DNA from: Loxodes magnus
Taxonomy: Eukaryota > Ciliophora > Karyorelictea > Loxodida > Loxodidae
NCBI GenBank assembly: GCA_946699065.1
Contig: CAMPDV010000005.1
Location: 1,736,001 to 1,800,000, forward strand
Length of the DNA: 64,000 nt
Direction: 5' to 3'
Below are positions 49,588-63,890 of the stretch, one piece after another. The notes beneath the pieces are model-generated. The model did not search any database. It had not been told where the DNA came from and saw only the letters and a program-made list of their open reading frames with translations. Position numbers and translations under genes: made by a program. Each line of letters starts with the position of its first letter. The stretch's first letter is position 1.

Positions 49588-50484
49588 AAATTACCTATGC
49601 TAGTTTTAAGATTTAACCCTTTAACCCAATTTAAACTTTAGAATGCACATTATTTGCTTGATCCAAGCTTAAAGGATTTATTTCTTTATTTTTATATGCT
49701 TTGCTTTACATTAGCTAGTTTATTCCTTTCTGCATCTTTATTTTAAATTCCTTATCTCAAGTTAATTTATTAGTTGCTAGTTTAACGAAGGTTATAATTA
49801 AGGTATTTAAGTTTGAACTTTAGTTAAGCCTATTTGACTTAGTATTGATAAATTAATATGAGAGTACATATTTAACTTAAATGGATAGTATATTAAGATT
49901 ATTTAAAATAAGAACAATTTGTTACTCAATCACTTTTATTTTATTAGAAATCTAAAGCCATTTTGAAGAAAAGTTTGCTGCTTATTTAGCAGAACTATTT
50001 TATCTAGGCTTATGGAAAGATAAACTTCAAGCAGAATTGCCTAAGTAAGCAAATTTTATTTTCTTTAAGCAGAATTAATATTAAAGATCATTTTGCTCTT
50101 TCGACTAGTGTAATTCATGTTGGGATAATTACATTTTGTTATTTCTAGATAACATGCCAGAAGTTAAAAAATAATAATTAAGAAAGACTTAAAAGAAAAT
50201 AGAAAGGGAGCATTATAAAAGTATAGAGTTATAAATAGTTAGAATAGTCTGAATGAGATATTTAACAGAAAGTGTAAAATAAGAACTATCTCTACTTTAA
50301 TTGTGATGTAAGATTAATAGCCTCTATCTCTTTATTTAATACTAGTTTAAATAGCATTTTAATAATGTAAATTGCTTAGTTTATATTTCAAATATTTCTT
50401 TGTAGAAGCCTTATTCTCAAGAAGAATCATAATTCTTAACTTTTAATCTATAAATTTTATATTTCCTTACTAAATGATAGCAGT
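49588..50484. other. Intergenic, AT-rich
   Basis: No gene or element supported. Confidence 0.45.
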
Positions 50485-50760
50485 ATGATTAATTTAAGAA
50501 TAACAACTTGTGGAACAGAAAAGAGGAAGTTTTATAATGAAATAATCTTTAGTTGTCTGGACAGGCAGATAAAATTAATTTTTGCAGCAGATTTAGAATA
50601 GAAAAGTTACTAATACCTTTCATTTAAGAATAAAGAATATTAAAGAAAAATTAAAAATGCAAAATTAAATTATGAGATTAAGTAAAGTTAGTAACCTAAA
50701 TTTTTTTAAACTGCTCTATCAAAATTATAGATAAACAAAACAGTATTTACATATTTTTGA
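50485..50760 (+). CDS. Possible small gene
   Basis: A 91-codon frame, MINLRITTCGTEKRKFYN and onward, with GC near 26% over most of its length in an otherwise AT-rich gap (CLDRQIKLIFAADLEQKSYQ). Ends at TGA with no sense TGA inside. Unrecognised. Confidence 0.3.
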
Positions 50761-51063
50761 AATAAAGCTGATGATAATTTAAATTTTCGATTATATATAA
50801 AATAAGATTGTTATCTTAGTTATTAAAGTTAAAAGATTCGTATTAAAACTTGAATTATCATGAAAGAATTGATTATTAATAAATTAATTAAATAGTCAAT
50901 TTATTAACTTCCCTAATAAATTTAAAGCTAATTTTATTAGCATGATTTATGAACTTTTTTCTATATATTATAAAGATAAAATAATATAATTAAAGTGGTA
51001 TTTCCATTATTAGGTTTATCACTGATAAGTTTATAAATTTTTTTTATGAGATGATAGGTTGTT

Positions 51064-51795
51064 TCATTCAATCATAGGATCATTGCAGTCTTCTTCAGAG
51101 CTCACTTCTTCTATTGCGTAATGACTTACGCAAATTTAACCTTTCTTGACCACAGGAATCTTGCTACAATCTCATTTTTTGTCCAAACACTTATTTTGTT
51201 CTTTTTTTTTAGTATTTACTATATCTAACAGTAATTAACCTTCACTGTATATTTTTTCCTCGTAGATCTTTCCTTCTGAAAAGTAGTATTTTTAGTCTTA
51301 TTATTTCATATCCTTTAGATATTTAGTTCTTGTTTCTTACAGAAATCCCAGGATCTTCTAAAATATGCCAAATCTTCATACAGTAGAAGCATCTTGCTTT
51401 ATAATTCATTGAACCATGACCTTTTAGAATTTTTTCCGTTCGAAAGAGTTCTTACATTCTGTTCTTCAATTTCCATAGAATCGTTGTTAGGATTGCGATG
51501 GGAAAAGAGTTATACATAATTGTTCGGCTTATTAATTTCTTCTATTTTGACTCCGTTTTTTCTATTTCTTAGTTAACTTGCGACATTGAGGCCCTAGTGT
51601 TAATTTTCGTTTTTAATAATTGGTTTTCATTTTAAAGCTGTTGTATAGAATAGGCTTGAGGATTGATTCGCTAATTCGAGTCTAGAATTATTGCTAAAGT
51701 TTTTAATTTGCTGCTTCAAGGAAGTAAATTTCAATGAGTGAGGTATATTATTCGATATCCTATTAGTTCTTCCCGGATTATTTCTTAGCAACCAT
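51064..51795 (-). CDS. Hypothetical basic protein, exon structure uncertain
   Basis: One frame is open from an ATG in AAAAAA context at 51795 to a TGA at 51064 (243 residues). Its C-terminal third is convincing: YYFSEGKIYEEKIYSEG, KIPVVKKGQICVSHYAIEE, then acidic EEVSSEEDCNDPMIE. Upstream, the other two frames on this strand are also open and just as protein-like (for example NNPGRTNRISNN in one and KARCFYCMKIWHILEDPG in another), so small introns may join frames. GT-AG candidates of 16, 28 and 35 bases exist in the right places. The region is clearly genic, with GC near 30%, but the product is not settled. The inverted repeat GCGTAA/TTACGC at 51116-51131 lies within it. Confidence 0.45.
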
Positions 51796-52297
51796 TTTTT
51801 TATAATAAATTAAATAAAATGCTCATTGGAAATCTGATTGGCTTTAAATTAATGATTTCTAGTAGCTGAAGAAAAAAGTTAGTATAATAATAATAAAGGA
51901 AAATAATAATTGATAAGTTAGCTTAAATTTACAACACATTAATGGATTTTGTATACTTAATCTATTGCTTATTTTTTGTTTAAGCAGAAATAGAAAATTT
52001 ATATATTAGTAATAAATTTGAAGGTTAATTCATTCTAAAAGCTTTATCGATTATTTATTTGGTAATAAAGTTGATTAAAATGAAAATAAGCAAATTTCTT
52101 TTTTCATATACTTAACTTTATAAGTAAAAGTAAAGCATTTATTTTTAGAATTATTAATAGTGCTGCACACCATTGAGGTGCTACACGCACTTCAATCAAA
52201 GTTTTTTTAATTTAAGCTATAGATTAGATTAACTAAATCCCAATTATTCAGCATTAAATGAGACATTAAAATTAATTAACTTAGTTTATCTCTACTG
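51796..52297. other. Gap between same-strand genes
   Basis: AT-rich apart from the GC-richer hairpin at 52173-52208. Confidence 0.5.
52157..52208 (+). ncRNA. Possible small structured RNA with T-run terminator
   Basis: TTGAGGTGC (52173-52181) pairs with GCACTTCAA (52187-52195) over nine bases with one G-U, around a TACAC loop. Seven T residues follow at 52202-52208, like an RNA polymerase III terminator. A GTGCTGCAC palindrome lies just upstream. No tRNA, snRNA or snoRNA family is recognised. It may instead be a 3'-end element of an undetected transcript. Confidence 0.35.
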
Positions 52298-54316
<2,019 letters not shown>

Positions 54317-54816
54317 TATCAATATTGTTATTTCAGATAAATTAGACTTATATAATCTAAAAATGGATACTAAGGATATTTTTTAAAGCTCAAGATTCTT
54401 TAGCTACTTATATTAACACTATAATTAAATTAAACTAATTAAACCAAAATAATAAATCAGCTTAAAGCAAATAATACTGTAGTAATTAGTTGGATTACTT
54501 TTATTGAATCTAAGTTGTTATATATTTACATATTTATGAAAATAAGATTAAATCATTTAATTCTATTAAATACTTTTTATGTCTCTAAGTTTTTATTTCA
54601 AGATCAATAATATAGTGAGGTTTATTCCTACTGTTTAAGCTATTTTAAAGAGTTAAAGCTAGTTTAATTGATTGGAAATAGATTTTCTATCATTAAGGAA
54701 TCTTTTGATTTATATTTAAAGAAGTTTATCTTTTTATTGATAAATTGTATTACTCTAGAAAGCTTATTCCATTTTTATATTTTAAGCTTAATTACTAGAG
54801 ATAGCCAAAACCAGTT
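54317..54816. other. Intergenic
   Basis: AT-rich, presumably holding the kinase promoter. No specific element seen. Confidence 0.45.
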
Positions 54817-55242
54817 ATGAAAGAGAGTAATTAGCATTGATTTTTCTCTAATAAATAGCAAGTTTAAGCAGATAAATTTAATTATAACTAATTTATATCT
54901 TCTATTACTCTAAAAATTAAAACCTCATTAGCTTTTAGAAGCTAAGAGAAAAAAACAAAGCAAATCAAATTTAGCAAAGAAACTAAGAGAATCCTCTGTA
55001 AAAGATTAAATTCTTCAATTAAAAATTTTATGCTATCTTACATCTTAAAGAATAATTTCCTATTAAACTTTGGTTTTGTATTTATATTATAGAGCATTTA
55101 ATTTTCCTTATATTTTCTAATTATAATGCTCTTATATTACTTACTAAACAAAATATAATAATTCACACTTATTACGCCAAATATGTATAAAACAAATAGT
55201 AAGAATAAGTTATTTCATCATAAAATTGAAAATTAAAGATGA
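54817..55242 (+). CDS. Possible small membrane protein
   Basis: A 141-codon frame starting MKESNQHWFFSNKQQ. A Lys-rich N-terminal part (RSQEKKTKQIKFSKETKR) precedes two hydrophobic stretches (LLNFGFVFILQ and FSLYFLIIMLLYYLL). GC is raised only over the first half. Ends at TGA. Unrecognised, low confidence. Confidence 0.28.
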
Positions 55243-56587
55243 ATATATTAATTATGAATATTACCAAAAATATTTAAAGTTAGCAGAATATGAATCAAGG
55301 TCTTTTTACTTTTATCTTATATCTTTTATTCTTTCTTTTTATTTAAAATGATAACATTTTTGAAATAAGACTATTAATTTTACTTTAATTGTTTTACTTT
55401 ATTCTTTAGACCTTAGAAGCTATTAATTAACTAAAATTTAAGAATGCTTTTAATTTATTTTTTAGCACATTTACTATATTTATTTATATAGCATTTTAGT
55501 TCTTCACCTTTCACTAACTTTGTTTGTATACTCTTTGTTTAATCGCTCTCAGATATATTTGATTTTAGGAAGAAAAAGGAATAGAATAATTTAATAATCT
55601 TAACTTTAATTTCTCATTAAAGTTCCTTTATATAAAATTACATAAAAGTTAGCTTTATAACCATTCTGTAAACTTTTAAAAAAATATCTTTAGTATCTTT
55701 TAATAAATTCATTTATTTACCTATTTTAAGTTGCTAGTTGCTTTATACTTTAAATATATGCTTTTAAATAATATTTTTTATTATCCCTTTATTTATATTT
55801 AACTAATATCTTCTTTTTTCATTTTTCGAAAAACTGTTCTTTATTAAAAATTTATGATATAATATAAAGGAAAAAATTCTAGCTAATGATAAAAGATTAC
55901 TTTCTAAACTAATTTAAGAGTTTTAATTTAATTTTTTGCTGTAATTAATACTTAAAATTCACAGTTTAATTAGATTTGAACTTTTAAGTTATGAACGATA
56001 ATAATATAAATATTTGAATTAAGAGACTATCTAAGCTAATTTAATAAAAGGGTTCTTCTTTCCAAAAATATTATTATCTTTTATCTCTATACATTCAATT
56101 TTTTATTAGTCTAAGTAAAAGTAAACTTCAAATAAATTTATAAATAACTTATTTTATAGCTTTTTAAACTCTTTTTATTTAAGCAATTTTAAAATTTTAC
56201 CATATAAGTACCTCTAAAACGAGGATAGTAATGATAATAAAAACTTAAAGCTTTTGTCTTTTAAATTAAAGACAGATACTAGTCTAATATTTTGCTAAGC
56301 TATTTTTATCTATGCTTAAGTAAAAAATGTTAAATAATAATTAGATATTTTGCTTTCATCAATAAACATTTCTATTATATCAGCTTTTATAAACTTTTTG
56401 AATTGCTCTTTTTAAACTCGCTGCTAAAAAAATGATTGAGACTGTTTTATTAAAAGATTAAATGAATAAAATTGCTTTAATAAGAGTATTTAAATTATAA
56501 TTGATTCTGTATTTTAGCATTATATAGGTGAAATGCTTAATTCTCAATTTTTTACCTTTTTTTCTTTATATTAGCAGTGAGTTTTAA
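55243..56587. other. Intergenic, AT-rich
   Basis: No supported feature. Confidence 0.45.
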
Positions 56588-57172
56588 ATGATAATACCCA
56601 TTTTACATAAATAATTTAAAGAATTCTTGTCTAATGAAAAGTTAGGAAAAGATGAAAAATTAACTATTGAAGGCATCTATAATTCTTAATTGCTAGTATT
56701 TAAGTAAAGCAGGAAAGAATCTTAATTTGATTAATATTATACTGTTAATCCCTTCTTGCTAAATTAAAGTTTGCTTTAATCTGTACAAGAAATAAATAGA
56801 ATCTTTACTTAAAATTTGTATATTCAATAAAATGAGCTAATGTTGCTTGAATATTGGAACAATTTAAAAATTAGTGATTGCTTAAGAATTAAAAAAATAA
56901 TTTTGAACAAATTTAGAGCTATTTATGAGAATTTTAGTGCAAGAATTTTGAAATTAGTATCAACTTGACTAATTATAGGATGATAGGATTATTTTTTAAC
57001 TATTAAAGGAGAAAAAGCAGAAATTTATTTTGTGTGAACTTAGATGTGCATAAAGAGATCTAAAAAAATCCATTATTTAATGCAAAAATTTTAAATACCA
57101 CAGGATATTTTTTAAGCAAAATTAAACAATAATTAAAGTTAAATTATTGCATAGTCTAACATGTATAAATGA
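56588..57172 (+). CDS. Possible hypothetical gene
   Basis: A 194-codon frame, MIIPILHKQFKEFLSNEKLG onward, with coding-like composition over the first 125 codons (DEKLTIEGIYNSQLLVFKQ, LLEYWNNLKISDCL). Three TGA follow that would be Trp in sensible contexts (STWLIIGWQDYF, IYFVWTQM), then the terminal TGA. It could instead stop at the first of these. No domain recognised. Confidence 0.42.
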
Positions 57173-58148
57173 AATAAATTAAATTATAAAATATTAATAG
57201 AAGTATTTATTTATAAACCAATACAAATCTATTGCTCTAAATAACTCAATATAATTAATTTCCACCATAGTTAATAAATAGATAGTAATTGTTTTTCTCT
57301 ATTTATCATAAATAGAATCTTATTAGTAAAAGAATAGGTATATCAGATAATAATTTACTAAAATGATATAACTTATCTAATTAATTTTAGTTTAAGTGCT
57401 TTATTTTTGCCTAGATGTAAATAACAGTAGATTAAGCAAATTTTCTATTTACTAATCTTTATACTTTTCTATTGTATTTATTTAATAATAATGATATATT
57501 GTAAATTAATTAGTTATAAATTTACTCTTTACTAGGAATATAAAGAAATAATTTAAACACAGAGCTTCAACTTTATAATTTTCATTATACTTTTTATTGA
57601 GGTATATCTAAAATAATATAACTATTTGATTTATACTGTAACAACAAAAACTACTAGGTAGAATCAATCATAACTAAAAATAAATATGCTATCATTATAA
57701 AAAGTAAGAACTATACTAAAAAAGAAGTTTGATTAAGATAAATGTAGCAAGGAAGAAATATATTAAAAGAATTGGTTATGTGTTCTTTTAACTAGGTGAT
57801 ATTTGAAAATAATATTAATTTATTAAGAACTCTTATTAATCTATAGGAAGATTCAAGGGAGTTAAAATAATTAAATTAATAAATCAAAATAAAAAATAAA
57901 TTTTACATTTATTAAAATCAAAAAATGATTCCTTCGAAATCATTTTATAAAGAAATAGATAGAAATAGAACATTATGCTAATTTATTTTTAAACTTTAAA
58001 GGCTTTTTTGAAACTTTCAACTTTATTTTCTTTCCTTAGTTCTTAGCTATTCTTACTAATTTGAGAGAATAAGCTATAAAATGCAAAATTAAGTTTCTTT
58101 CGTTTTAGCATTATTAATAGTTATAAAAATAAAAAAATAAAACTTAAA
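57173..58148. other. Intergenic, AT-rich
   Basis: No supported feature. Confidence 0.45.
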
Positions 58149-59252
58149 ATGAAGAAATATTTCTATTGTCTTATGGCCTTCCTTTCAATCCTAGTTATTT
58201 TCTATAGTTTGACTCAACTCTAATAAACGCCTACTATGAATATTTAAGTTTTAAATATTTCTAAAGCAGAGGTTAATACTATCTCTTAATAGGAAAAATA
58301 AAAAGCTATCTAAAAGGTTGATGTCTAGTAGAAAGAAAAACCTTCAAACTTTACTAGAAAAGGAATAAAAGATTTTAGTATAAAGGTTTTTGATGTAACT
58401 CTAAATTTCTAAGCTCCTAGAAAAGATTATTTACTACTTTGGAAAAAAGAATCTTTGTACTCTGCTGATCATGGAAGCTTAGTTTTATTTAGTATATACT
58501 CAAGAGTGTTAAAAAAGGCAAGATCAATATTAGAATTAGGAAGTAATATAGGTGTTCATACAATCATAATGGCTCATATTCTCAATCGTTATGATAAGAA
58601 CTGAAAAATAAATGCATATGAATTAGGAGATGAACAGATAAAATTATATTGGAACAATATTAACCTAAACTTAAAAGATTACCCCTTTCTTACTTCTAAT
58701 ATTCAAGTATTTTAGCAAGCAATTTCTAATAAAAAATCCATTAAATATATAGTAAGACGTAAGTTTACAGCTATCACTTATATATCTGATTCTCATAAAA
58801 AGAACGAGAGAGATGACTTAAAAGTTGAAACTTAAAGTTTAGATGATTTGCTTGAAAAATAATAGCCTCAAATTGACTTCATCAAAAGTGATATTCAAGG
58901 ATAAGATTGTTATGGACTTGAAGGAGGTTAGAAAATTTTACAGATGAATAAAAAAAATTTGCTAATTCAATTTGAATACTGAGGATAAACTTAAAGCTCT
59001 AATCAATATAAGAAAGATTGCGTTAGAATTTTAAGCCTTCTAAGTAAAGAGCTAAACTTTGACTTGTATTTCATCGAGAAAATAGATGATAAATTATTCA
59101 ATTAATATGCTAATGAATGGTGAAATGGAGATAAAATGCTTTTTTATTTGTCACCCTAAAATATAGATGATAAATTAGTGTATGGAAATTATATATTTGC
59201 AAGTAAAGAAGCTATGAAGTATTACGATTTAATGAGCTTAGTAAAGAAATGA
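58149..59252 (+). CDS. FkbM-family methyltransferase, type II membrane protein (copy B)
   Basis: A 367-residue paralog of the gene at 46938-48101. It opens with a signal anchor (MKKYFYCLMAFLSILVIFYS), a Gln/Lys-rich stalk, then the catalytic domain. LYSADHGSLVLFSIYSRVL leads into SAM motif I LELGSNIGVHTIIM; INAYELGDEQIKL, DFIKSDIQGQDCYGLEGG and LIQFEYWGQ follow in the same order as in copy A. The closing block GNYIFASKEAMKYYDL is also shared. Alignment with copy A by eye needs few gaps from residue ~100 to the end. Probably a Golgi or ER lumenal O-methyltransferase; substrate unknown. TGA is Trp in NWKINAYE and EYWGQ and ends the gene. Confidence 0.9.
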
Positions 59253-59643
59253 TAGCAAAATAGACTTATTTAACTGAAATATTTCAATATTATTCCTATA
59301 TTTAAATTATTAATTCTATAACTAATCTATCTAATAACTTACAAGACTCTAGAGCAATTTAAATTATCAAATGATTAGATTTAATTAAGAAGAATTTATT
59401 TACAAATGGTAATTTAAATACCACAAGTAAAATACAAAGTTTAAAATAGTTTCAATCTTATATAAATAAATCTATAGTTAAAAGATAGCAAGCCATACGT
59501 TATTTAAGTTTTAATCATTTAGATATTAAGTTTTTGGATAAAAAACTGATTATTAGTGTATTTATGAATAGAGTATTTTGAATAAGAAGTATTTAAAGAA
59601 TAAAAATAAAAAAATAAAATAATTTCATAGTTCGGAATTTAAA
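59253..59643. other. Convergent intergenic gap
   Basis: AT-rich; nothing seen. Confidence 0.5.
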
Positions 59644-60519
59644 TCAAGTCAAGATTAATGCTAGAATAAGGCCTAAGACTGTTAACAATTTTGAGAATTC
59701 TTCCTAAACTAAAAATGTAATATCATTATAGACAAGATTAAAGCAATCAGGAACTCCTTCTTCAGTTTGATGGTAAATTCATCCTTTAATAAAAAGTTAT
59801 AAAGATGTTTCAGTATTGTAATCCTTAGTTTCATAATAGGAGCAAAGATAAATTAACCAGTCACAATATTACCTATCACCAAGTAGTCTTCTACAATAGG
59901 ATTTCCCATTAAAGTTGCACTCACAGTCAGCTTATCTAGATAAATCTTTATCATAATCACAAGAATTACTAGAATTACATTTTTTAAGCTCATTCTAATA
60001 TTCTTTGTTAATTCCCTAAGTATAAGAAAAATTTTTAGTTGCATTTTAGCAATTATTAAGCACAATATTCTTACAAGCTCTTATCTTATCATTTTATTGC
60101 TATAGGTTGTTTTCATCAGAAGCCAATTCTCTCAATTATCTAGATGAAGTTGTGATTTCCTTAAAAACGAAATATTTTTTATTTTTCAAATATTAGATAT
60201 AATTTATCATATATTCATAGTAGTCCAAGTATGTATTTGTTTGTTCGCCGCATTTTACTTCACTTTCAAATTAAGTTGAGCTATTTTTTTCTTCATCTAT
60301 CTAGAAATAGTAATGCTATGTAACTAAATTCAAAGTTTAGTTTAGTGAGCAACTAGATCTGAGACATGGATTTATAAGCCAAAAAGAAGATTACTCATTA
60401 AACACTGAACATCTATTTGGATTTACTTGCATCAAGGAATCACAAAAGACTTTATGGCATTCTTAGGAATAAACAATTCAGTATTAATACACTGATATAA
60501 ATAGTAACTTTCAGATCAT
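59644..60519 (-). CDS. Cysteine-rich type I membrane protein, unknown
   Basis: A 291-residue protein with a signal peptide (MIWKLLFISVYQYWIVYSQ), an exoplasmic region with about 18 Cys and several N-x-S/T sites, and a C-terminal membrane helix (LLTVLGLILALILT) ending almost at the TGA. Cys are concentrated in a block reading KKCNSSNSC, ADCECNFNGKSYC, QYCDWLIYLC. This looks like a surface or secretory-pathway protein; the very short tail would also suit a GPI-anchored protein. No known domain recognised. If the terminal TGA were Trp, a basic tail (FKFRTMK) would follow. Confidence 0.68.
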
Positions 60520-61171
60520 TTTTATTATTTTGAATTTAAGAAAGAAATTTAATTCTGATTCCTCTTTTATAATCTCTCGTTTATTTTAGAGTTTATTATA
60601 AAAATAAAGCTAAATATCATGTTTAGAAAGCCTTTTTATATATAGCAAGACTTCAGCTATTTTTATAAATTCTATTTCTCTTAAATTATCATATAGAAGC
60701 TGAATCATGCTTCATTAAATTTTGCTTTATTAATTTGAATTAGTCTGCCTTTTTAGATTTGAATTCTAAGTTTTTGTTAGAAATTGAATTTTTTATAAAT
60801 AAACTAAAAGTTAAAATAAATTAAAGCTAGGAATAATTAAGTTTAAAGATGATTTAAATTCATAAATTTAGAGAAGTATTTGTATTAGTAGGCTATTTAT
60901 AACTTTTCCTTTATACTATGAATAAATTAGATATTCAAGTTAGATATTGAAGTACCTAAGAAAAATAGTTCTAATTAATCTTTATTCTTTATTCTCTACT
61001 TTAACCTTAATGCCATTGTTTCTTATAGATAATTTTATATTTCAGTTATGCTTTACCTTTAGCATTTAGATTCTTTAAGAAGACTGTAATTTTGCTGAAT
61101 AAAATAAGGATAGAAGTTATTTAATATTAAACAGAGATATTTAAATTAAAGAGTTAAATCTAAAATACAAA
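60520..61171. other. Divergent intergenic region
   Basis: AT-rich with no supported gene; probably contains promoters for the two flanking divergent genes. Confidence 0.45.
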
Positions 61172-62161
61172 ATGTAAAGCCAAAGACTAAACATGCTTTT
61201 AATTATAGAGCATCTTTTACTCTCAGTCTCTGCATAACTCCTCACCAAACGCATATTTACATATTACTGAGGTACTTAAATCTATGAGGTAAGTTGATTA
61301 AGACAGTTTTTGTTTTTAGAGCATTTATTTATAGTCCTTGTGCTATCAGCCGTACATTTTTTGGTTAAAATCATAGATATAAAAGAGAAAGATAAAACTA
61401 AGTCGTTTAGAATAAGCTTACAACTAAGAGATATACCAGATATAGTTACTTTGAGCATTTTTTATATAGGCTTTAATTTGTTAAGTTTAAAGGCTTAGTA
61501 ATATATGAATAAGCATTAAGAAATATATCATACTTCCTATTTCTTAATACCTGCTTTCGCTTATATTTTTAACTGCCTTCGCATAGCTAAATATAATCTA
61601 AAAGCCATCCTAGGGAGTAGTTTACTAATAATTGGAACTTTTGTCTCAGTCTATTTTGACTATAATTATACTGACTTTTCAGGATATTTACTTATTTTAG
61701 GTTCAATTATTTGTTTTTTTGGATAATCCTATACTTCTTTATTCATTCTATCTGATAAAAAGCATTTATGTATAGCAGATCTTATGTTTGGAGTAAGTTT
61801 GGTAGAAGTGGCAATAATGAAGTAACTTTCTGAAATGTATGAAACACCAATGATAAAAAACTGAGACGAGTTGTTCTTTTAAAAATATGAATTAACTTAT
61901 GCTCTTGTTAGCGTATTCTTCCTTTATCTTGCTCAATGTTTCACTTCTATTTAGAATATTTTGAGCCATGGAATTGTTAACTTAGGAGTTATATTCGGAG
62001 TTGGACATTTCATACACTTATTCCTTTTGATTTTCTTATTTTAGGGAAGCGAAATTACTAATCTTGGTTTTATTTCCTTTGGTTTGATACAAGTAGGACT
62101 AGCAAACCTTATTTCTGTCCAATATAAAAAAATAAAAATAGCGATGATGAAAAAATAATGA
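61172..62161 (+). CDS. Multi-pass membrane protein, drug/metabolite-transporter-like
   Basis: A protein of up to 329 residues with nine to ten hydrophobic helices and short polar loops, in the size and rhythm of the EamA/nucleotide-sugar transporter superfamily. Example segments are HTSYFLIPAFAYIFNCLRIA, LGSSLLIIGTFVSVYFDY, YLLILGSIICFFGQSYTS and FGVGHFIHLFLLIFLF, with a Lys-rich tail (QYKKIKIAMMKKQ). The family call is by pattern only; substrate unknown, Golgi or ER location likely. Two in-frame ATGs (61172, 61193) could start it. Bases 61289-61306 form an 18-base GTAAG...CAG unit, a possible in-frame intron that would remove six residues between helices 1 and 2. Stop TGA. Confidence 0.78.
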
Positions 62162-63480
62162 AGAAGCTTTAATTTTTAATAAATAACCTCAATTACTAAT
62201 AATTATCCATCTCACCCATTTCCATTTCTCACCTACAGCAATTTTTATATCTAATAATAGTTTTATAATCTACTATTTCTTCCTGTTACTCTTCATATTT
62301 TTCTAGCTTATCTAAAAGCAAAAATATGATAAAAAGTGCTCAAAAGAAGATATGTTAGATAAGCTTAATAAGATGTATCTAAAATAGTTAAAAGAGCTAG
62401 GATATTAAGTTTTAAATTAAAGGCAATTAAATACTTAAATTGCTGTATATCTATAAAACTAATCTTCTTATCAATGGAATAAATCCTTATTATTATGTAT
62501 TCTCATACCTACTAGAAATTAAATCATTATTTTCTTAGTTTTATCTAGAGATTTCAGAGTTAAAATTATATTTAAAATCTTTTAAATAGAAAGTTAATAA
62601 TAATATTTAAAGCTCTTAGTCTATATGAATAAAGCTAGAAATCTAACTTAAAATATCAATTAGTGTTAAGAACCGAAAATAAAGGTTTCTGAGTTATTTA
62701 ATGAGATTAATATATAAAATGATATCCTTTTTAAAGCAAAAGAATAAGAATAACTATTCTTAATCTTTCAAATTTGATAATATAAATAAAAAGCAAAATA
62801 GCTATAAAGTAATTAGTATAAGGCTTTTGTTATTACCTACTTTTGCTAATTAAACTGAAAATGAAAGCTATAAAGTTTTATTGCATATCTTAAAATAGAA
62901 ATGCATTAAATAATAGCAAGAATTATTTAATATACTTAAATGAAATCTAATTTAGTATTACATCAAACAGTAGGAAATAGCAAGATTAACTTATTGGTAA
63001 AATAGTTAAATGTAAATGAAAATATTATGATAAAGAGAGAAGAGAACAGAAGTTTCAAAACTTTATAACAGAATTTAGAATATTTAATTTAAAAATATAT
63101 AAGAAATAACTGATATTAATAGTTTATCATACCTTTTATTTAATTTAAAGAACAATTAATTTAATTACTTATTTAAGTTGTTTCTTTTACTTAATATTGT
63201 CAAGAATTTTCATACATAGTTAAAATATTTCTTAATAAAAATAAAATTTAGCATATAAATAGATTTGAGAATGTTTTCTATATTTTAAGATTTATTTAAG
63301 TAAAAAAGGAACAAAATAAGCAAGTGCTGAAGTGACTATAAAGACAAAATAGCGTTTTTATAGAAGTTAATCTTGCTCATTAATAACTAAAAATATGGAA
63401 AATAGGTTTAATTTTTAATTATATAGGAAGAGAAATTTATTCATCTATATTATAAGAAATATAAAGCAAAATAGATTTTG
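62162..63480. other. AT-rich gap with a coding-like patch
   Basis: Around 62250-62430 a plus-strand frame encodes a hydrophobic stretch followed by KEDMLDKLNKMYLKQLKELG, which looks genuinely coding. I find no in-frame start, so it may be an exon of an unresolved gene. The rest is AT-rich. Confidence 0.4.
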
Positions 63481-63852
63481 ATGCTTTTAAAATGGATATG
63501 CCTAATTCGTTTAGGCTATTATAGATAAATCACAAAATATCAATTAATTTGATTAAGATATTTAAACAATTCATCTCCTGATATTAGTACCCTACTACCT
63601 AGTGATTTACCTTTTTATCATTACTAGAACTTTAAATTTCTCTTTAATATCACTTTGAATTCCTGATTGACTTCCGAATTTGAAATAAATATTATCCTCA
63701 TTATTTATCGGATTTTCTTAAAATATCCTAGAATTTGGTTAAAATTTGGCTTGTAGAACAGCAGTAGCTTATATAAATAAATGAAGTGGTAAATTTATAT
63801 AAAGAAATATCGTGAGAATACTGAAAGGATATTAAAATAAGTTATCTATTGA
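63481..63852 (+). CDS. Possible small gene
   Basis: A 123-codon frame from ATG to TGA with moderately raised GC (NNSSPDISTLLPSDLPFYHY, SEFEINIILIIYRIF). The opposite strand is also open and plausible here, though without a start codon, so the strand is uncertain. Unrecognised. Confidence 0.28.
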
Positions 63853-63890
63853 ATAAATAAGTTTAAGTTTAAATAAAGTTGTATTAAATA

